Both the position numbers and the translations under genes were made by a program. From assembly GCA_038209555.1 (NCBI GenBank), contig JBBQXP010000047.1, positions 1-20,813 of the forward strand: a stretch of DNA of 20,813 nucleotides. Direction: 5' to 3'. The notes under the pieces were generated by a model. That model was given only the letters and a program-made list of their open reading frames with translations, ran no database searches and had not been told where the DNA came from. Below are positions 1 to 8,734 of this stretch, piece after piece. This DNA is from DASQGA01 sp038209555 (GTDB lineage: Bacteria > Actinomycetota > Thermoleophilia > Gaiellales > Gaiellaceae). Numbering within the stretch: the stretch's first letter is position 1; each line of letters starts with the position of its first letter.

Positions 1-6
1 GTTCAT
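1..6 (-). CDS. First two codons of the next operon gene (cut by window edge)
   Basis: An ATG on the minus strand at 6-4 follows the stop codon of the tandem glycosyltransferase by nine bases. A G-rich Shine-Dalgarno-like run (GGGGG) sits just upstream on that strand. Only Met-Asn is visible before the window ends, so nothing can be said about the product. The spacing and strand indicate that the polysaccharide operon continues to the left. Confidence 0.4.
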
Positions 7-15
7 CCCACCCCC

Positions 16-1842
16 TCAGGCACGGGGCTCGGGTCGCATGAGGACGAGAAGGCGATCGCGGAGAAACTGCCAGCCGCGTGCGGCGGGTGCGAGCACGCGA
101 TAGGCACGCGGGTGTCGGTACGGACGTGCGGCGCGGGCGAGCACGGCGGCGAGCGGACGGGAGGGAGGCGTCTCCAGTTGAGCGCTGTAGCGCTCGAGCC
201 AGTCGAGGTACCGGCGCCGGGCGGCGTTCGGACGCCATGGGTGGTACGTGCCCTCGCGGATCGCGCGGCGCGTCGAGGAACCCTCATGCTGTCGATACCG
301 CTCGCCGGGGACGGCATCAACGCGGATGCGGCAGTGCAGCGCGAGCTTCGCGATCAGCGTCTGGTCCTCGTACAGGTCCTGCAGCGACTCGTCGAAGCCG
401 CCGAGCCGCAGGAGCGCTTCGCGCCGCGTCATCAGCGCGCACAGGCAGGGAACGCTGCCCGGCTGCTCGAGGAAGCGGACGAGCAGGCGCGGCGGCTCGT
501 GCGTCGCGCCCCAGCGCACCGAAAGGCGGCTCAGGCGTTCGCGGGCGTGGCCAGCGGTGCCCGATTCGTCCCAGTACCACGTCCGCCCGTAGACGGCATC
601 GGTGCCGTGGTCGCCGTCGAGGAACGCCGCCTGGTGCGCAAGCTTCCGCGGCAGCAGGAGATCGTCCGCGTCGAGGAAGACGACGTAGTCACCGCGCGCG
701 GCCCTGAGGCCAGCATTGCGCGAGCTGCTCTTGCCGAGGTTCGCGTGGTCCGGATGATCGAGATAGCGGATCCGTTCGGGGTCACGCGCGGCGGCCGCCC
801 GGGCGACGGCGGTGCTTATGTCCGTCGACCCGTCGTCAACGAGGATCAGCTCGAAGCGGTCGTGCGCCTGCGCCTCGACGCTCGCGATCGCCTGCTCGAG
901 GTGCGGGCCGGCGTCGCGGAAGGCGACGATTACGGACACGGTCGCCGCCGAGGCGCGCGGGTCCGGCTGAACCGGCGGCGCGAGCGGCCGCAGTCGTGCC
1001 GCGAGCGCGGCTCGGTGGGGGTGCCGCGCCCGCGCGAGCTCTGCCGCGAGCATCACGCCAACGTCGCCGTTGACTGGCGCATCGCCGAGATACTCCGCCA
1101 GCCACTCGAGGAACGGACGCCGCTCGTGGTAATAGCGGACGTACGAGAAGCGCCCGCGCGGCTCGTCCGCCTCGCGGCGGCGGTAGCGCGCCCAGTACCG
1201 GCTCGAGACGTAGGTCGCCGAGCGGAGGTACAGCTTCGCGAAGAAGACCTGGTCCTCGTAGAGGCCGGGGAACGTCTCCTCGAAGCCGCCGGTCTCGTCG
1301 TACGCGTCGCGGCGAATCAGGGCGTTGCACGTGGTCGGCGACTGGACGCGGTTCTCGAGCAGCTGCGGCAGCAGCCGGGTCGGCGGGTAGAGCCGGTCGG
1401 GCGCGACGCCTAGGTCGTAGAAGTAATCGCTGCGCGCTGCGTTCGCGTCCCAGCTGTACCACATCTGCGTGCGGCCGTAGACCATCCCGGCGGCCGGGTG
1501 GGCGTCGAGGACAGCGACCTGCTCGGCGATCTTGTCGGGGAGCCAGACGTCGTCGGAGTCGAGGAAGCCGATCAGCTCGCCGTGCGCGGTCCGCACCCCG
1601 AGCGAGCGCGCCGTGCTCATGCCACGGGTACCGCCGTCCGCGTGCCGGACGAGCCGGACGCGGTCGGGCGCGGCACGCACGAAGCGGTCCGCGATCTCGG
1701 CGCTGCGGTCAGTCGAGCCGTCGTCGACGACGACGAGCTCGAGGTTGCGGTAGGTCTGGCCGAGGACGCTGTCGATCGCCTCCTCCAAGAACCGCTCGCC
1801 GTCGCGGACGATCGTCACGGCCGAGACGAGAGGCGGCGCCAT
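16..1842 (-). CDS. Tandem two-domain family 2 glycosyltransferase (608 aa)
   Basis: This cytoplasmic or membrane-associated enzyme probably transfers sugars from nucleotide-sugar donors to a growing surface glycan. It contains two complete GT-A domains. The first spans about residues 5-230, with VVVDDGSTD at 37-45 and the metal-binding DSDD at 95-98. The second spans about 300-530, with LVDDGSTD and DADD at 391-394. A basic tail of roughly 70 residues follows. Both domains keep the acidic motifs, so both may be active. The frame stays open far upstream, but the ATG at 1842 is chosen because the GT2 fold begins there and it overlaps the upstream TGA as TGATG. Single-domain GT2 enzymes are usually near 300 residues, so this length fits a fusion or duplication. 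Acceptor and donor cannot be read from the sequence. Confidence 0.88.
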   Translation of the reverse strand: MAPPLVSAVTIVRDGERFLEEAIDSVLGQTYRNLELVVVDDGSTDRSAEIADRFVRAAPDRVRLVRHADGGTRGMSTARSLGVRTAHGELIGFLDSDDVWLPDKIAEQVAVLDAHPAAGMVYGRTQMWYSWDANAARSDYFYDLGVAPDRLYPPTRLLPQLLENRVQSPTTCNALIRRDAYDETGGFEETFPGLYEDQVFFAKLYLRSATYVSSRYWARYRRREADEPRGRFSYVRYYHERRPFLEWLAEYLGDAPVNGDVGVMLAAELARARHPHRAALAARLRPLAPPVQPDPRASAATVSVIVAFRDAGPHLEQAIASVEAQAHDRFELILVDDGSTDISTAVARAAAARDPERIRYLDHPDHANLGKSSSRNAGLRAARGDYVVFLDADDLLLPRKLAHQAAFLDGDHGTDAVYGRTWYWDESGTAGHARERLSRLSVRWGATHEPPRLLVRFLEQPGSVPCLCALMTRREALLRLGGFDESLQDLYEDQTLIAKLALHCRIRVDAVPGERYRQHEGSSTRRAIREGTYHPWRPNAARRRYLDWLERYSAQLETPPSRPLAAVLARAARPYRHPRAYRVLAPAARGWQFLRDRLLVLMRPEPRA

Positions 1843-2930
1843 CAGGCGGGCCCCCGTGCCGCACCGGCGACCGGGTAGCCGGCGAAGTCGAGCCAGGCGA
1901 CGGTTCTGCGACATGCCTCGTCGAATGCGACCGGCGGCGCGAAGCCCAGCAGGCGACGCGCCTTTGCTGTCGGGAACCGGTAGCCGCAGGTCTGCAGGAT
2001 CGACGTCTCGAGCGTCGGCCTCCGGGGCGCGTCCGGTGGAGACTCCTCTGCGAACCGGCGGACGGCCACGCGTCGGACCGGTTTGCGCAGCGCCCGCGGA
2101 ACGCGGTCGAGCATGACGCGCGCGGCCGGATCGTCCGTGAGCGCGAGCAGACGCTCGCCGGGCGTGGGTCGCGGCGCGCGAGGCGCGAGGTCGGCGACCG
2201 CGTCCCAGGAGCGCCCGAGTGCCCGGCAGACGGGCTCGTAGAGCATCCGCCAGGTGACCGCGTCGTCGTCGGCGACGAGGAACGCCTCGCCTGCTGCCCC
2301 TTCCCGCTCGAGTGCCAGGCCGACCGCGTGGACGAGGTTGTCGACGTAGATGGCGTTGCAGGCGCCGCGGCCGCCGGCGACGACGTACGCGCTGCCCTCG
2401 AGGACGGCGCGCGCGAAACCGCCGATCCACTGCGAGCGCGGCCCGTAGACGATCCCGGGCCGGAGAATCACGAAGCGCGTCCCGGTGTCGCGGCAGGCGC
2501 TGCTCAACGCCCGCTCGCCACGGACCTTCCAGCGGTTGTACGAAACCGGATGGCGGCGCGGCAGCGGAGTCGCCTCGTCCGTCCCTGGCCGGGCTTGCCA
2601 GCCGTGAACGGCCATCGAGCTTAGGTAAACCACCGTGTGTGCGCCCGCCTTGGCCGCGGCCCGCACCACACACGCCGGGCTCTGAGTGACGAACGTACGT
2701 GGGCCCGCACCCGCGTGCACGACGGCGTCGCAGCCGGCGAGGGCACGTGCGAGCACGCGCTCGTCGAGCGCATCGGCAACGCGACAGTCAAGCCCGAACC
2801 GCAGGACGGCCGCGGCGGCCCCGGGGCGGCGGACGACCGGGACGACATCGGCCCGCTCCTCCAGGTGCCACTGCTCGACGAGCCGGCTGCCGACGAAGCC
2901 GTTTGCGCCGATGACCGCGACCCTCAGCAC
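1842..2930 (-). CDS. NAD-dependent epimerase/dehydratase (extended SDR family)
   Basis: Predicted nucleotide-sugar epimerase, dehydratase or reductase supplying an activated sugar to the surrounding glycosyltransferases. The Rossmann signature GANGFVG lies at residues 8-14 and a Ser-Ser pair at 104-105. The catalytic YxxxK is Y131-K135 (YNRWK), and a GIVYGP motif follows, as in extended SDR enzymes. The GTG at 2930 is preferred: GAGGTGG sits about five bases upstream and the protein then opens directly with the beta-strand of the nucleotide fold. An ATG at 2945 is the alternative and would add five residues. With GTG the gene overlaps the upstream oxidoreductase by seven bases (GTGCTGA). Its length of 362 residues is somewhat longer than many SDR epimerases because of a C-terminal extension. 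The substrate is unknown. Confidence 0.88.
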   Translation of the reverse strand: MLRVAVIGANGFVGSRLVEQWHLEERADVVPVVRRPGAAAAVLRFGLDCRVADALDERVLARALAGCDAVVHAGAGPRTFVTQSPACVVRAAAKAGAHTVVYLSSMAVHGWQARPGTDEATPLPRRHPVSYNRWKVRGERALSSACRDTGTRFVILRPGIVYGPRSQWIGGFARAVLEGSAYVVAGGRGACNAIYVDNLVHAVGLALEREGAAGEAFLVADDDAVTWRMLYEPVCRALGRSWDAVADLAPRAPRPTPGERLLALTDDPAARVMLDRVPRALRKPVRRVAVRRFAEESPPDAPRRPTLETSILQTCGYRFPTAKARRLLGFAPPVAFDEACRRTVAWLDFAGYPVAGAARGPA

Positions 2931-4018
2931 GATGCCACCTCGCATGCGCCGGCGCGGAGCGCCCGGGCGGAATCGAGCTCGCGACGGCTCAGCCACGGCG
3001 ACTCGAGCAACCGGCTTCCCGCCTCCACCGTCGCGAGCGCTCCGACCCCCTCGACCACGTCCTCGGCCGGCGCCCAGAGTGGCGCGACGCCACGGACGGC
3101 GCCGAGCACATTCTGGAGCTGGAGCTCGAGGCAGTCGAGGAACGTCCGGCCGGCGGGGGCGGGCGAGCCAGGGATCCGCTGCTCGAAGTCCGGTGCCGCG
3201 GGCTCGTGAGAGGCGCGGAGCACGTCCGCCTCAGCCACGTCGCGACAGGCGAGGACGCCGGAGGGGCGCTCGACGACGAGCCCGCCCGCGAAGTCGTACT
3301 CGCGGCTCAGCCGCACCTCGCCGCTGCAGCCGTCCGGCCATGCGAGCTCGAGCAGGCAGTTCGTCGCCGCCCCGCCCATTGCGTCGTCGCGGCACGCGAG
3401 CTCGTGCGGAACCCCGAGCCACCAGATCAGCAGGTCGACCACATGCGAGCCGATGTCCCAGAGCAGCCGGTTCCCTGCTTCGGGCGCGAAGTACGCAGGG
3501 GAGTCGACCGGCCAGTGAAAGGGACTGCCCTCGTGCCAGACGAGCCGGGTCGGGCATTCCTCCGAGAGGAGCTGTCTGAGCAGGCAGGCCGAGCGCGAGA
3601 ACCGTCGAACCATGCCGACCGCGCAGAGGAGGCCGCGCTCTCGGGCTAGGTCGACAAGGCTCTCGGCCGCGGCGCGGTCGGGCGCGAAGGGCTTCTCACA
3701 GAGGACGTGCATGCCGTGCTCGAGAAGCGCCCGCACCTGCTCTGCGTGCGCGACCGGCGGCGAGGCGACGATTGCGAGCTCTTCCCGACCTTCCAGCACG
3801 GCCTCCCAGCTCGGCGCGACCGCGCCCGCCGGCAGCAGGGCGGCGACCTTCGTCGCCCGCGCCGGGCTCAGGTCGAAGAGCCGCACCGCTCCGACCCAGC
3901 CGCCCGCGAGCAGCTGCGCGAGCGCCGGAGCGTAGTAGCTGCGCGCAACCGCGCCGCACCCGACCAGGACGACGTTCACGGGCGGCGTCCAAGGCGCACG
4001 CGAGTCGCCCGGCCTCAT
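2924..4018 (-). CDS. Gfo/Idh/MocA family NAD(P)-dependent sugar oxidoreductase
   Basis: Predicted dehydrogenase or reductase acting on a sugar or nucleotide sugar, as often found in polysaccharide clusters. The N-terminal Rossmann domain has GCGAVA at residues 20-25. The family hallmark EKP is at 108-110 (CEKPF). The C-terminal domain carries the conserved WDIGSHVVD block (187-195), which supplies the catalytic His region. The start at 4018 is chosen because ATG overlaps the preceding glycosyltransferase stop as ATGA; an internal GTG at 3979 is also possible and would place the fold closer to the N-terminus. Length (364 aa) is normal for the family. Sitting between a glycosyltransferase and an epimerase, it probably helps build an unusual sugar donor. 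The exact substrate is not determinable. Confidence 0.87.
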   Translation of the reverse strand: MRPGDSRAPWTPPVNVVLVGCGAVARSYYAPALAQLLAGGWVGAVRLFDLSPARATKVAALLPAGAVAPSWEAVLEGREELAIVASPPVAHAEQVRALLEHGMHVLCEKPFAPDRAAAESLVDLARERGLLCAVGMVRRFSRSACLLRQLLSEECPTRLVWHEGSPFHWPVDSPAYFAPEAGNRLLWDIGSHVVDLLIWWLGVPHELACRDDAMGGAATNCLLELAWPDGCSGEVRLSREYDFAGGLVVERPSGVLACRDVAEADVLRASHEPAAPDFEQRIPGSPAPAGRTFLDCLELQLQNVLGAVRGVAPLWAPAEDVVEGVGALATVEAGSRLLESPWLSRRELDSARALRAGACEVASC

Positions 4019-5001
4019 CGGGCCGCCTGCGATCCGTTGCTTACGCGCCGTGCGAGCGAGGCGGCGACCACCCGGGCGATCCCTGCCGCGGTCCGCCGTG
4101 ACTTCTCGAGCCTCCAGACGACCCGCAGTTGCGCGCGCGCCGCGGCGGCGTCTCCCTGCGACTGCAGGCTTCGCGCCGTCTCGAGTCCCGACGTGGCATA
4201 GCGGGAGAACGCGGTCCGTTTGACAGCGCGTCGGTCGGCCGGCTCGAAGTACCCGGCGAAGAGCTCGATCGCCAGCCGCGTGTAGTCCAGGCTCCGCCCA
4301 TCGCGCAAGTTCCTTCCCGTGTTCGAGTTGCCGTGCAGCCGGTAGCAGGCAAGCGGCCGCTCTTCGTAGTAGACGGGGAAGCGGGCAGCCACGCGTACCC
4401 ACATCTCCCAGTCCTCGGCGCAGGCCAGCCGATTGTCGAAGCCGCCGAGCTCTTCGTAGACCGAGCGACGGACGACGATGCACGGGGTCATGATCCGCTG
4501 CTCGGCCGCGAGGAAGCGCGCTCCCTCCATGAGGATTCCGGAGGACGCGGGCTCGAGCGGCGCGACGTCGAGCCGGCGCCCGTGCTCGTCGACGTACAGG
4601 TGGCGGCAGTACGCAGCGCCGGCATCCGGGTGCTCCAGAAGTCGCTCGTCGAGCGTCCGGTAGAAGCCTTCGAGCACGAGGTCGTCGCCGTGCAGCAGGT
4701 GTACGAGCTCTCCGCGCGATCGTTGCAGGCATGTGTTGAGGTTCCCGACGACGCCGACGTTCTCGGGCTGGCGGTGGAAGTCGACGCGTCCCCTGCCGAG
4801 CCGCGCGACCACGTCCTCCGGGTCGTCGGCGGTGGAGTGGTCGTCAACGACTTCGATCTGCATCGCCTCTGGTCCCGGGTCCTGCGCGAGCACGGAGCGC
4901 AGCGCCGCCTCGAGGTAGCGGGCGCAGTTGTACGTCGGGAGCATCACCGACCAGCGCGGGCGCGCCCCGTCTGCAATAGCGGGCACCGTCGCGCGGCTCA
5001 C
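4015..5001 (-). CDS. Family 2 glycosyltransferase (328 aa)
   Basis: Single GT-A domain enzyme of the polysaccharide operon. The core begins with SVMLPTYN near residue 18, followed by VVDDHST around 51 and the metal-binding region HGDD at 104-107. An ED-W block (CAEDWEMWVRV) lies in the acceptor half, as in many GT2 proteins, followed by a YRLHGNS motif. The C-terminal 70 residues are basic and may lie on the membrane. The GTG at 5001 overlaps the upstream stop as GTGA, which decides the start; the frame is open further upstream but in sequence belonging to the neighbouring gene. Donor and acceptor are unknown. Confidence 0.87.
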   Translation of the reverse strand: MSRATVPAIADGARPRWSVMLPTYNCARYLEAALRSVLAQDPGPEAMQIEVVDDHSTADDPEDVVARLGRGRVDFHRQPENVGVVGNLNTCLQRSRGELVHLLHGDDLVLEGFYRTLDERLLEHPDAGAAYCRHLYVDEHGRRLDVAPLEPASSGILMEGARFLAAEQRIMTPCIVVRRSVYEELGGFDNRLACAEDWEMWVRVAARFPVYYEERPLACYRLHGNSNTGRNLRDGRSLDYTRLAIELFAGYFEPADRRAVKRTAFSRYATSGLETARSLQSQGDAAAARAQLRVVWRLEKSRRTAAGIARVVAASLARRVSNGSQAAR

Positions 5002-5921
5002 CGGGCGGCCCCGCCGGCCAGAGGAAGAACCCTGCGGTCCGGCTGCACGCCGCCGAGCCTGCCGCCCCAGGCCCACCGCAGACAGCGCAGAAGCATGCGC
5101 CCGTCACCACGCCGCCGGAACTCCTCGGCCCAGCCGAGGAAGTAGTCGCGCTGCCCGCGGGCGACCTCCGCCGCGAGCGCGCCTGACGAGCAGGCGCGAA
5201 GCCGCCGGTAGAAGTCGGCGTTCGCCTCGAGCTTCTCTCGCTCGCCGAGCGTCGAGAACAACCCGCCGCCGTGTAGACGGTAGGCGCCGAGCGTTCGGTC
5301 GAGATAGCCGATCCGCCCCTCGCGCGCGTACAGGACGTGCAGCGGCCAATCCGTGACCGGAAAGAAAAGGTCGTACCAGGCGGGGACCTCAGCGACCGCC
5401 GCCCGCCGGTACACGACCGAGCTCGTGGCGATGAAGTTCCCGCGCAGGAGCTCGCGCAGGCCCGATACCTCCTGCTGGCCGGGCGCGTTCCAGAGCGTGC
5501 CGGTGCTCTGCGAGTGCTCGTTCACGACCTGCACGTTGTGAAAGCAGATCGTGAGGTCGGGCCGCGCGTCAAGGAACGCGACCTGCGCCCGCAGCTTGTC
5601 GTCGCTCGTCCAGTAATCGTCACCGTCCAGCAACGCGACGTACCGCCCGCGGGCGGCGCGAAGGCCGCGCGCAACGACCTCGTTCGAGCGCAGATTCCGC
5701 TCGGAGAGCAGGAGGCGGATGAGGTGCGGGTGGCTTTCCGCGTACTCCTGCACGATCTCGTGCGTGCCGTCGGTTGAGCAGTCTTCCGAAATGAGGATCT
5801 CGAACGGCTGTGGCAGCCGCTGCGCGAGCGCGCCATCCAGCGCCTGTCGCACGAACCGCGCGTGGTTGTACGTGACGACCAGCACGGAGACCGCGACCGC
5901 CACGTCCTGCCGCGGGCTCAT
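4998..5921 (-). CDS. Family 2 glycosyltransferase (307 aa)
   Basis: Single GT-A domain glycosyltransferase. Visible motifs are VSVLVVTYNH near residues 11-20, ISEDCSTDGT near 44-53 and LLDGDDYW at 97-104, which holds the divalent-metal ligand. SEDCSTDGT and LDGDDYW are typical of the GT2 subgroup resembling bacterial LPS and capsule transferases. The acceptor half has a TDWPL block followed by YRLHGGG. The ATG at 5921 overlaps the upstream methyltransferase-like gene as ATGA and starts 10 residues before the fold. It differs from both neighbouring GT2 enzymes, so it probably makes a different linkage in the same repeat unit. Confidence 0.87.
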   Translation of the reverse strand: MSPRQDVAVAVSVLVVTYNHARFVRQALDGALAQRLPQPFEILISEDCSTDGTHEIVQEYAESHPHLIRLLLSERNLRSNEVVARGLRAARGRYVALLDGDDYWTSDDKLRAQVAFLDARPDLTICFHNVQVVNEHSQSTGTLWNAPGQQEVSGLRELLRGNFIATSSVVYRRAAVAEVPAWYDLFFPVTDWPLHVLYAREGRIGYLDRTLGAYRLHGGGLFSTLGEREKLEANADFYRRLRACSSGALAAEVARGQRDYFLGWAEEFRRRGDGRMLLRCLRWAWGGRLGGVQPDRRVLPLAGGAAR

Positions 5922-6598
5922 CCGCGCCGTCCTCGCCTCGAGGCGGTGACGCCGACGAGCACGGGGTATGCCGGATCGACTGTGCCGAGCTCCCGCTCGG
6001 TGAGATCGTCCGCCGGCAGCCGGTAGATCCACGCGAGCGCGAGCGTCACGTTCCCGTACTGCTCGACCTCGACGCGCTCGAGCTCACGACGCTCCTCGTG
6101 CAGCCGGCGCGCGGCGTAGGGCGCCACGCTCCAGAGGGGCCTGCGCCCGCCCGGCTCCGCGCGCGCGATCCCGGTGAAGAGCGTGATGAGAGCCGCGCCC
6201 GGCTTCAGCCGGCCCACGACCTCCTCGAGCGCGATTGTCAGTTCCGGCAGCCGCTGGAGGCAGCGGTCGAGCACGACCCAGTCGACGGTCGCAGCGGCCC
6301 CGAGTTCGCGTCCGAAACGGCCGGTCGCGAGAAGAACTTTCACGTCGGCGGCACTCGGCAGCACGTCGGTCCATCCCGGCTCGGCGTCGACGCCGAGGAC
6401 AAGTCCTGGGCCCGCGAGGGTGGCGAGCCTGGGGCGCAGAAGGCGGCGGACGAGCGCGTCGTACACCGAGACCTCGTTCTGGTCGAGCGAAGACGCGTGC
6501 CGACCGAAGTCGCCGAGCTCGACGCGACTCCGCCGAGAGGAGCTCCGCGTGCGCCACCGCCCGACGAGCACGTGCGTGAGCGCCGTCGTGCGACTCAT
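5918..6598 (-). CDS. Divergent SAM-methyltransferase-like protein of glycan clusters
   Basis: The C-terminal half matches, from family knowledge, the class I SAM methyltransferases common in surface-glycan clusters. It has LQRLPELTIALEEVVGRLKPGAAL-type sequence (about 114-137), followed by VEVEQYGNV and a DPAYPVLVGV ending. The N-terminal half is unusual: the expected arginine/tyrosine-rich entry motif is replaced by unrelated sequence, and the SAM-binding region reads GPGLVLGVDAEPG (63-75) with no glycine-rich GxGxG motif. It may therefore be an altered-function or inactive member. The ATG at 6598 overlaps the ABC ATPase stop as ATGA. Length is 226 residues. A role in methylating the glycan or capping its end is inferred from position only. 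Confidence 0.7.
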   Translation of the reverse strand: MSRTTALTHVLVGRWRTRSSSRRSRVELGDFGRHASSLDQNEVSVYDALVRRLLRPRLATLAGPGLVLGVDAEPGWTDVLPSAADVKVLLATGRFGRELGAAATVDWVVLDRCLQRLPELTIALEEVVGRLKPGAALITLFTGIARAEPGGRRPLWSVAPYAARRLHEERRELERVEVEQYGNVTLALAWIYRLPADDLTERELGTVDPAYPVLVGVTASRRGRRG

Positions 6599-7893
6599 GA
6601 GGCACGGGCGCCGGATCGACGAGCCGATGCGTCCCCGAACCTCCACACGTGCGGAAGCTGGACGAGTCCGTACGTCGCCTCGCCCCGCACCGGCCGGCCC
6701 CGGACGGCTCCGGGCCCGACCGTGAAGAACGCGGCACCCTCGACGTGGTCTTGGAGGTCGCCCAAGAGGTAGAGCCCGACGTCGATCCGGTAGCGACCGG
6801 GTAGGAGGAGGAGCTCGTCGAGCTCGCAGACTACGACGTCCGGCTGCGGTCCCGGCTCTCGGTCGAAGGGGACGTCGAGCGGGCTCGGCTCAACCGACGT
6901 GAAGTCGGCGACGAGATTGCCGGACGCGTCGTAGACGCCGAACGCGCAGTCGAGGCCGGGAACCCGCCCGCTCACGCCGAACGTGAACCTGAGCGACTCG
7001 CCGATCGCGAACTCACCGGGGGGACGTCCCGGTGCGTCGACACTCACCGAAGTCAGGCGGACGCGGCCCTCGCCGGAGCGGTCACGGCGCTCGCCAAGCG
7101 TCCGCCCGGCGGCGGCCTCGAGCGACTGCACATACGTCCGCACCACGTCCTCGACGGGGCCCTGCGCAGCCAGCTTTCCTTCTTCCAGCAGGAGCCCGCT
7201 CCGACAGAACGAGGCCACGGTGCCGAGGTTATGGCTGACGAGCAGCACCGTCGTTCCCTCCCGCGAAAGGCGGCGCACGAGCTCGAGACACTTGCCCTGG
7301 AAAGGCGCGTCTCCGACTGCGAGCACCTCGTCGAGCACGAGGATGTCGGGCTCGAGGTGCGCCGCAACCGAGAAGCCGAGGCGCACGTACATTCCGCTCG
7401 AGTAGCGCTTGACCGGTGTGTCGAGCATGTGCTCGATGCCGGAGAATTCGACGATCCGGTCGAACTTGCGAACAATCTCGGCCCGGCGCATCCCGAGCAC
7501 GGCACCGCTTAGGAAGACGTTCTCACGGCCGGTCAACTCGGGGTGGAAGCCTGTCCCGAGCTCGAGCAGACTACCCAGGCGGCCCCAGCCGCTCAGAGAG
7601 CCGGTCGTCGGCCGCGTCACACGCGTGAGGATCTTCAGCAGCGTGCTCTTGCCAGCACCGTTGCGTCCGATTACGCCGACGACGTCGCCGCGCTCAATCT
7701 CGAACTCGACCCCGCGGAGCGCCCAGAGGTCCGAGGGCGAGGAGCGGACAGAGGCGCGTGCGCGTCGACCCAAGAGGCGCGCCGTGGTGTCGGCCAGCCA
7801 GTCGCGGGCCACATCGTGCCGGATCGACTCACCGAGCCGGTAGCGCTTGCCGAGATTCGTGGCGACGACGGCGAGCTCAGACGACGTCGGCAA
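6595..7893 (-). CDS. wzt: ABC transporter ATP-binding protein with C-terminal glycan-recognition-like domain (Wzt type)
   Basis: ATPase of a polysaccharide exporter in the Wzt/TagH group. The nucleotide-binding domain spans about residues 8-240. Walker A is GRNGAGKST at 76-84. The signature is YSSGM at 164-168, the form usual in this group. Walker B ILVLDE is at 184-189 and the switch His is 221. A further 170 residues (about 260-420) form a beta-rich domain resembling the Wzt C-terminal domain that recognises the modified end of the exported glycan. The start is a TTG at 7893: no ATG or GTG precedes the fold nearby, and a GGAGG Shine-Dalgarno lies seven bases upstream. It overlaps the permease gene by 17 bases. 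The gene symbol is assigned by family type, not proven orthology. Confidence 0.87.
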   Translation of the reverse strand: MPTSSELAVVATNLGKRYRLGESIRHDVARDWLADTTARLLGRRARASVRSSPSDLWALRGVEFEIERGDVVGVIGRNGAGKSTLLKILTRVTRPTTGSLSGWGRLGSLLELGTGFHPELTGRENVFLSGAVLGMRRAEIVRKFDRIVEFSGIEHMLDTPVKRYSSGMYVRLGFSVAAHLEPDILVLDEVLAVGDAPFQGKCLELVRRLSREGTTVLLVSHNLGTVASFCRSGLLLEEGKLAAQGPVEDVVRTYVQSLEAAAGRTLGERRDRSGEGRVRLTSVSVDAPGRPPGEFAIGESLRFTFGVSGRVPGLDCAFGVYDASGNLVADFTSVEPSPLDVPFDREPGPQPDVVVCELDELLLLPGRYRIDVGLYLLGDLQDHVEGAAFFTVGPGAVRGRPVRGEATYGLVQLPHVWRFGDASARRSGARAS

Positions 7894-8734
7894 TGGTGTC
7901 CTCCGTTCGCCAGAAGAACCCGACGCCGGTGAGCAAGAGGGCGACCGCGACCGAGACGGAGACCGCGACGGCTTGCAGCTGCAGATCGGGGCTGCCGAGC
8001 AGGGCGGCACGAAACCCGTCCACGGCCGTCACCATCGGGTTCACCGCGAAGGCCACCCTCCACTGCTCGGGAACGATGCTTGACGGGTAGGCGATCGGTG
8101 TGCAAAAGAACCAGAGCTGGACGAGCAGCGGCACCGCGACCTGCACGTCACGGAAGCGGACGTTAAGCGCCGCGAGCCAGCAGCCGACACCGACCGCGGT
8201 CACGAGCGCGAGAAGGAGGAAGACCGGCACCCACGCGATCGCGAGCGTGAGTGACGGCGAGGCGATGGTGACCCAGACGAGCGCCACGGCGAAAGCCGCA
8301 CAGAAGTCGAGGAGTGCCACCGCGAACGGGGCGAGCGGGATCAGGATGCGCGGGAAGTAGACGCGCGTCACGAGATCCTGACCCCGCACGACGCTCCCCG
8401 AGGCAGAGAACACGCCGAACGCGACGAGCTGCCAGGGGAGGAGCGCCACGAACGTTGCAAGGGCGTAGGAGACGCCCTCAGCGCTGAGCCCGGCCAGCTT
8501 TCCGAAGAAGAGCGTGAACGCAGCGGCCAGCAACAGCGGCTGTAGGACTGCCCACAGTACGCCGACCGTGCTCTGCTTGTAGCGGACGGTCAGATCTCGC
8601 CAGGCGAGAAAGGCGAGCAGTTCGCGTGAGTCCGCCACCTCGCGCAGGCGCTCCGCGCTGCCACGGATTCCGGGCCGCCGCGTTTCGACCACGAACGGCT
8701 TCAGGTCGGGTTCCCGTGTCGCCGCGCCGATCAC
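7877..8734 (-). CDS. wzm: ABC-2 type polysaccharide exporter permease (Wzm type)
   Basis: Membrane subunit paired with the overlapping ATPase. The 285-residue protein has a cytoplasmic N-terminus with the typical LAWRDLTVRYKQSTVGVLWA motif (about 43-62), then about six hydrophobic segments, ending after a GVGFFWRTED tail. The NPMVTAVDGFR sequence near 235-245 is characteristic of the family. It would export an undecaprenyl-linked glycan across the membrane. The GTG at 8734 directly follows the TGA of the upstream glycosyltransferase with no gap. Length and topology are normal. Whether the substrate is an O-antigen-like polymer or a teichoic-acid-like polymer cannot be told. Confidence 0.87.
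   Translation of the reverse strand: MIGAATREPDLKPFVVETRRPGIRGSAERLREVADSRELLAFLAWRDLTVRYKQSTVGVLWAVLQPLLLAAAFTLFFGKLAGLSAEGVSYALATFVALLPWQLVAFGVFSASGSVVRGQDLVTRVYFPRILIPLAPFAVALLDFCAAFAVALVWVTIASPSLTLAIAWVPVFLLLALVTAVGVGCWLAALNVRFRDVQVAVPLLVQLWFFCTPIAYPSSIVPEQWRVAFAVNPMVTAVDGFRAALLGSPDLQLQAVAVSVSVAVALLLTGVGFFWRTEDTIADVV

Noticed and set aside
112..1413. Long open frame (433 codons) on the plus strand
   Set aside because: It is antisense to the tandem GT2 gene. Its translation has no domain and its long openness follows from GC-rich third positions on the other strand.
1843..2673. N-terminal extension of the tandem GT2 frame up to 2673
   Set aside because: The extra 277 residues are arginine-rich, overlap the epimerase gene and precede a good ATG with a TGATG overlap.
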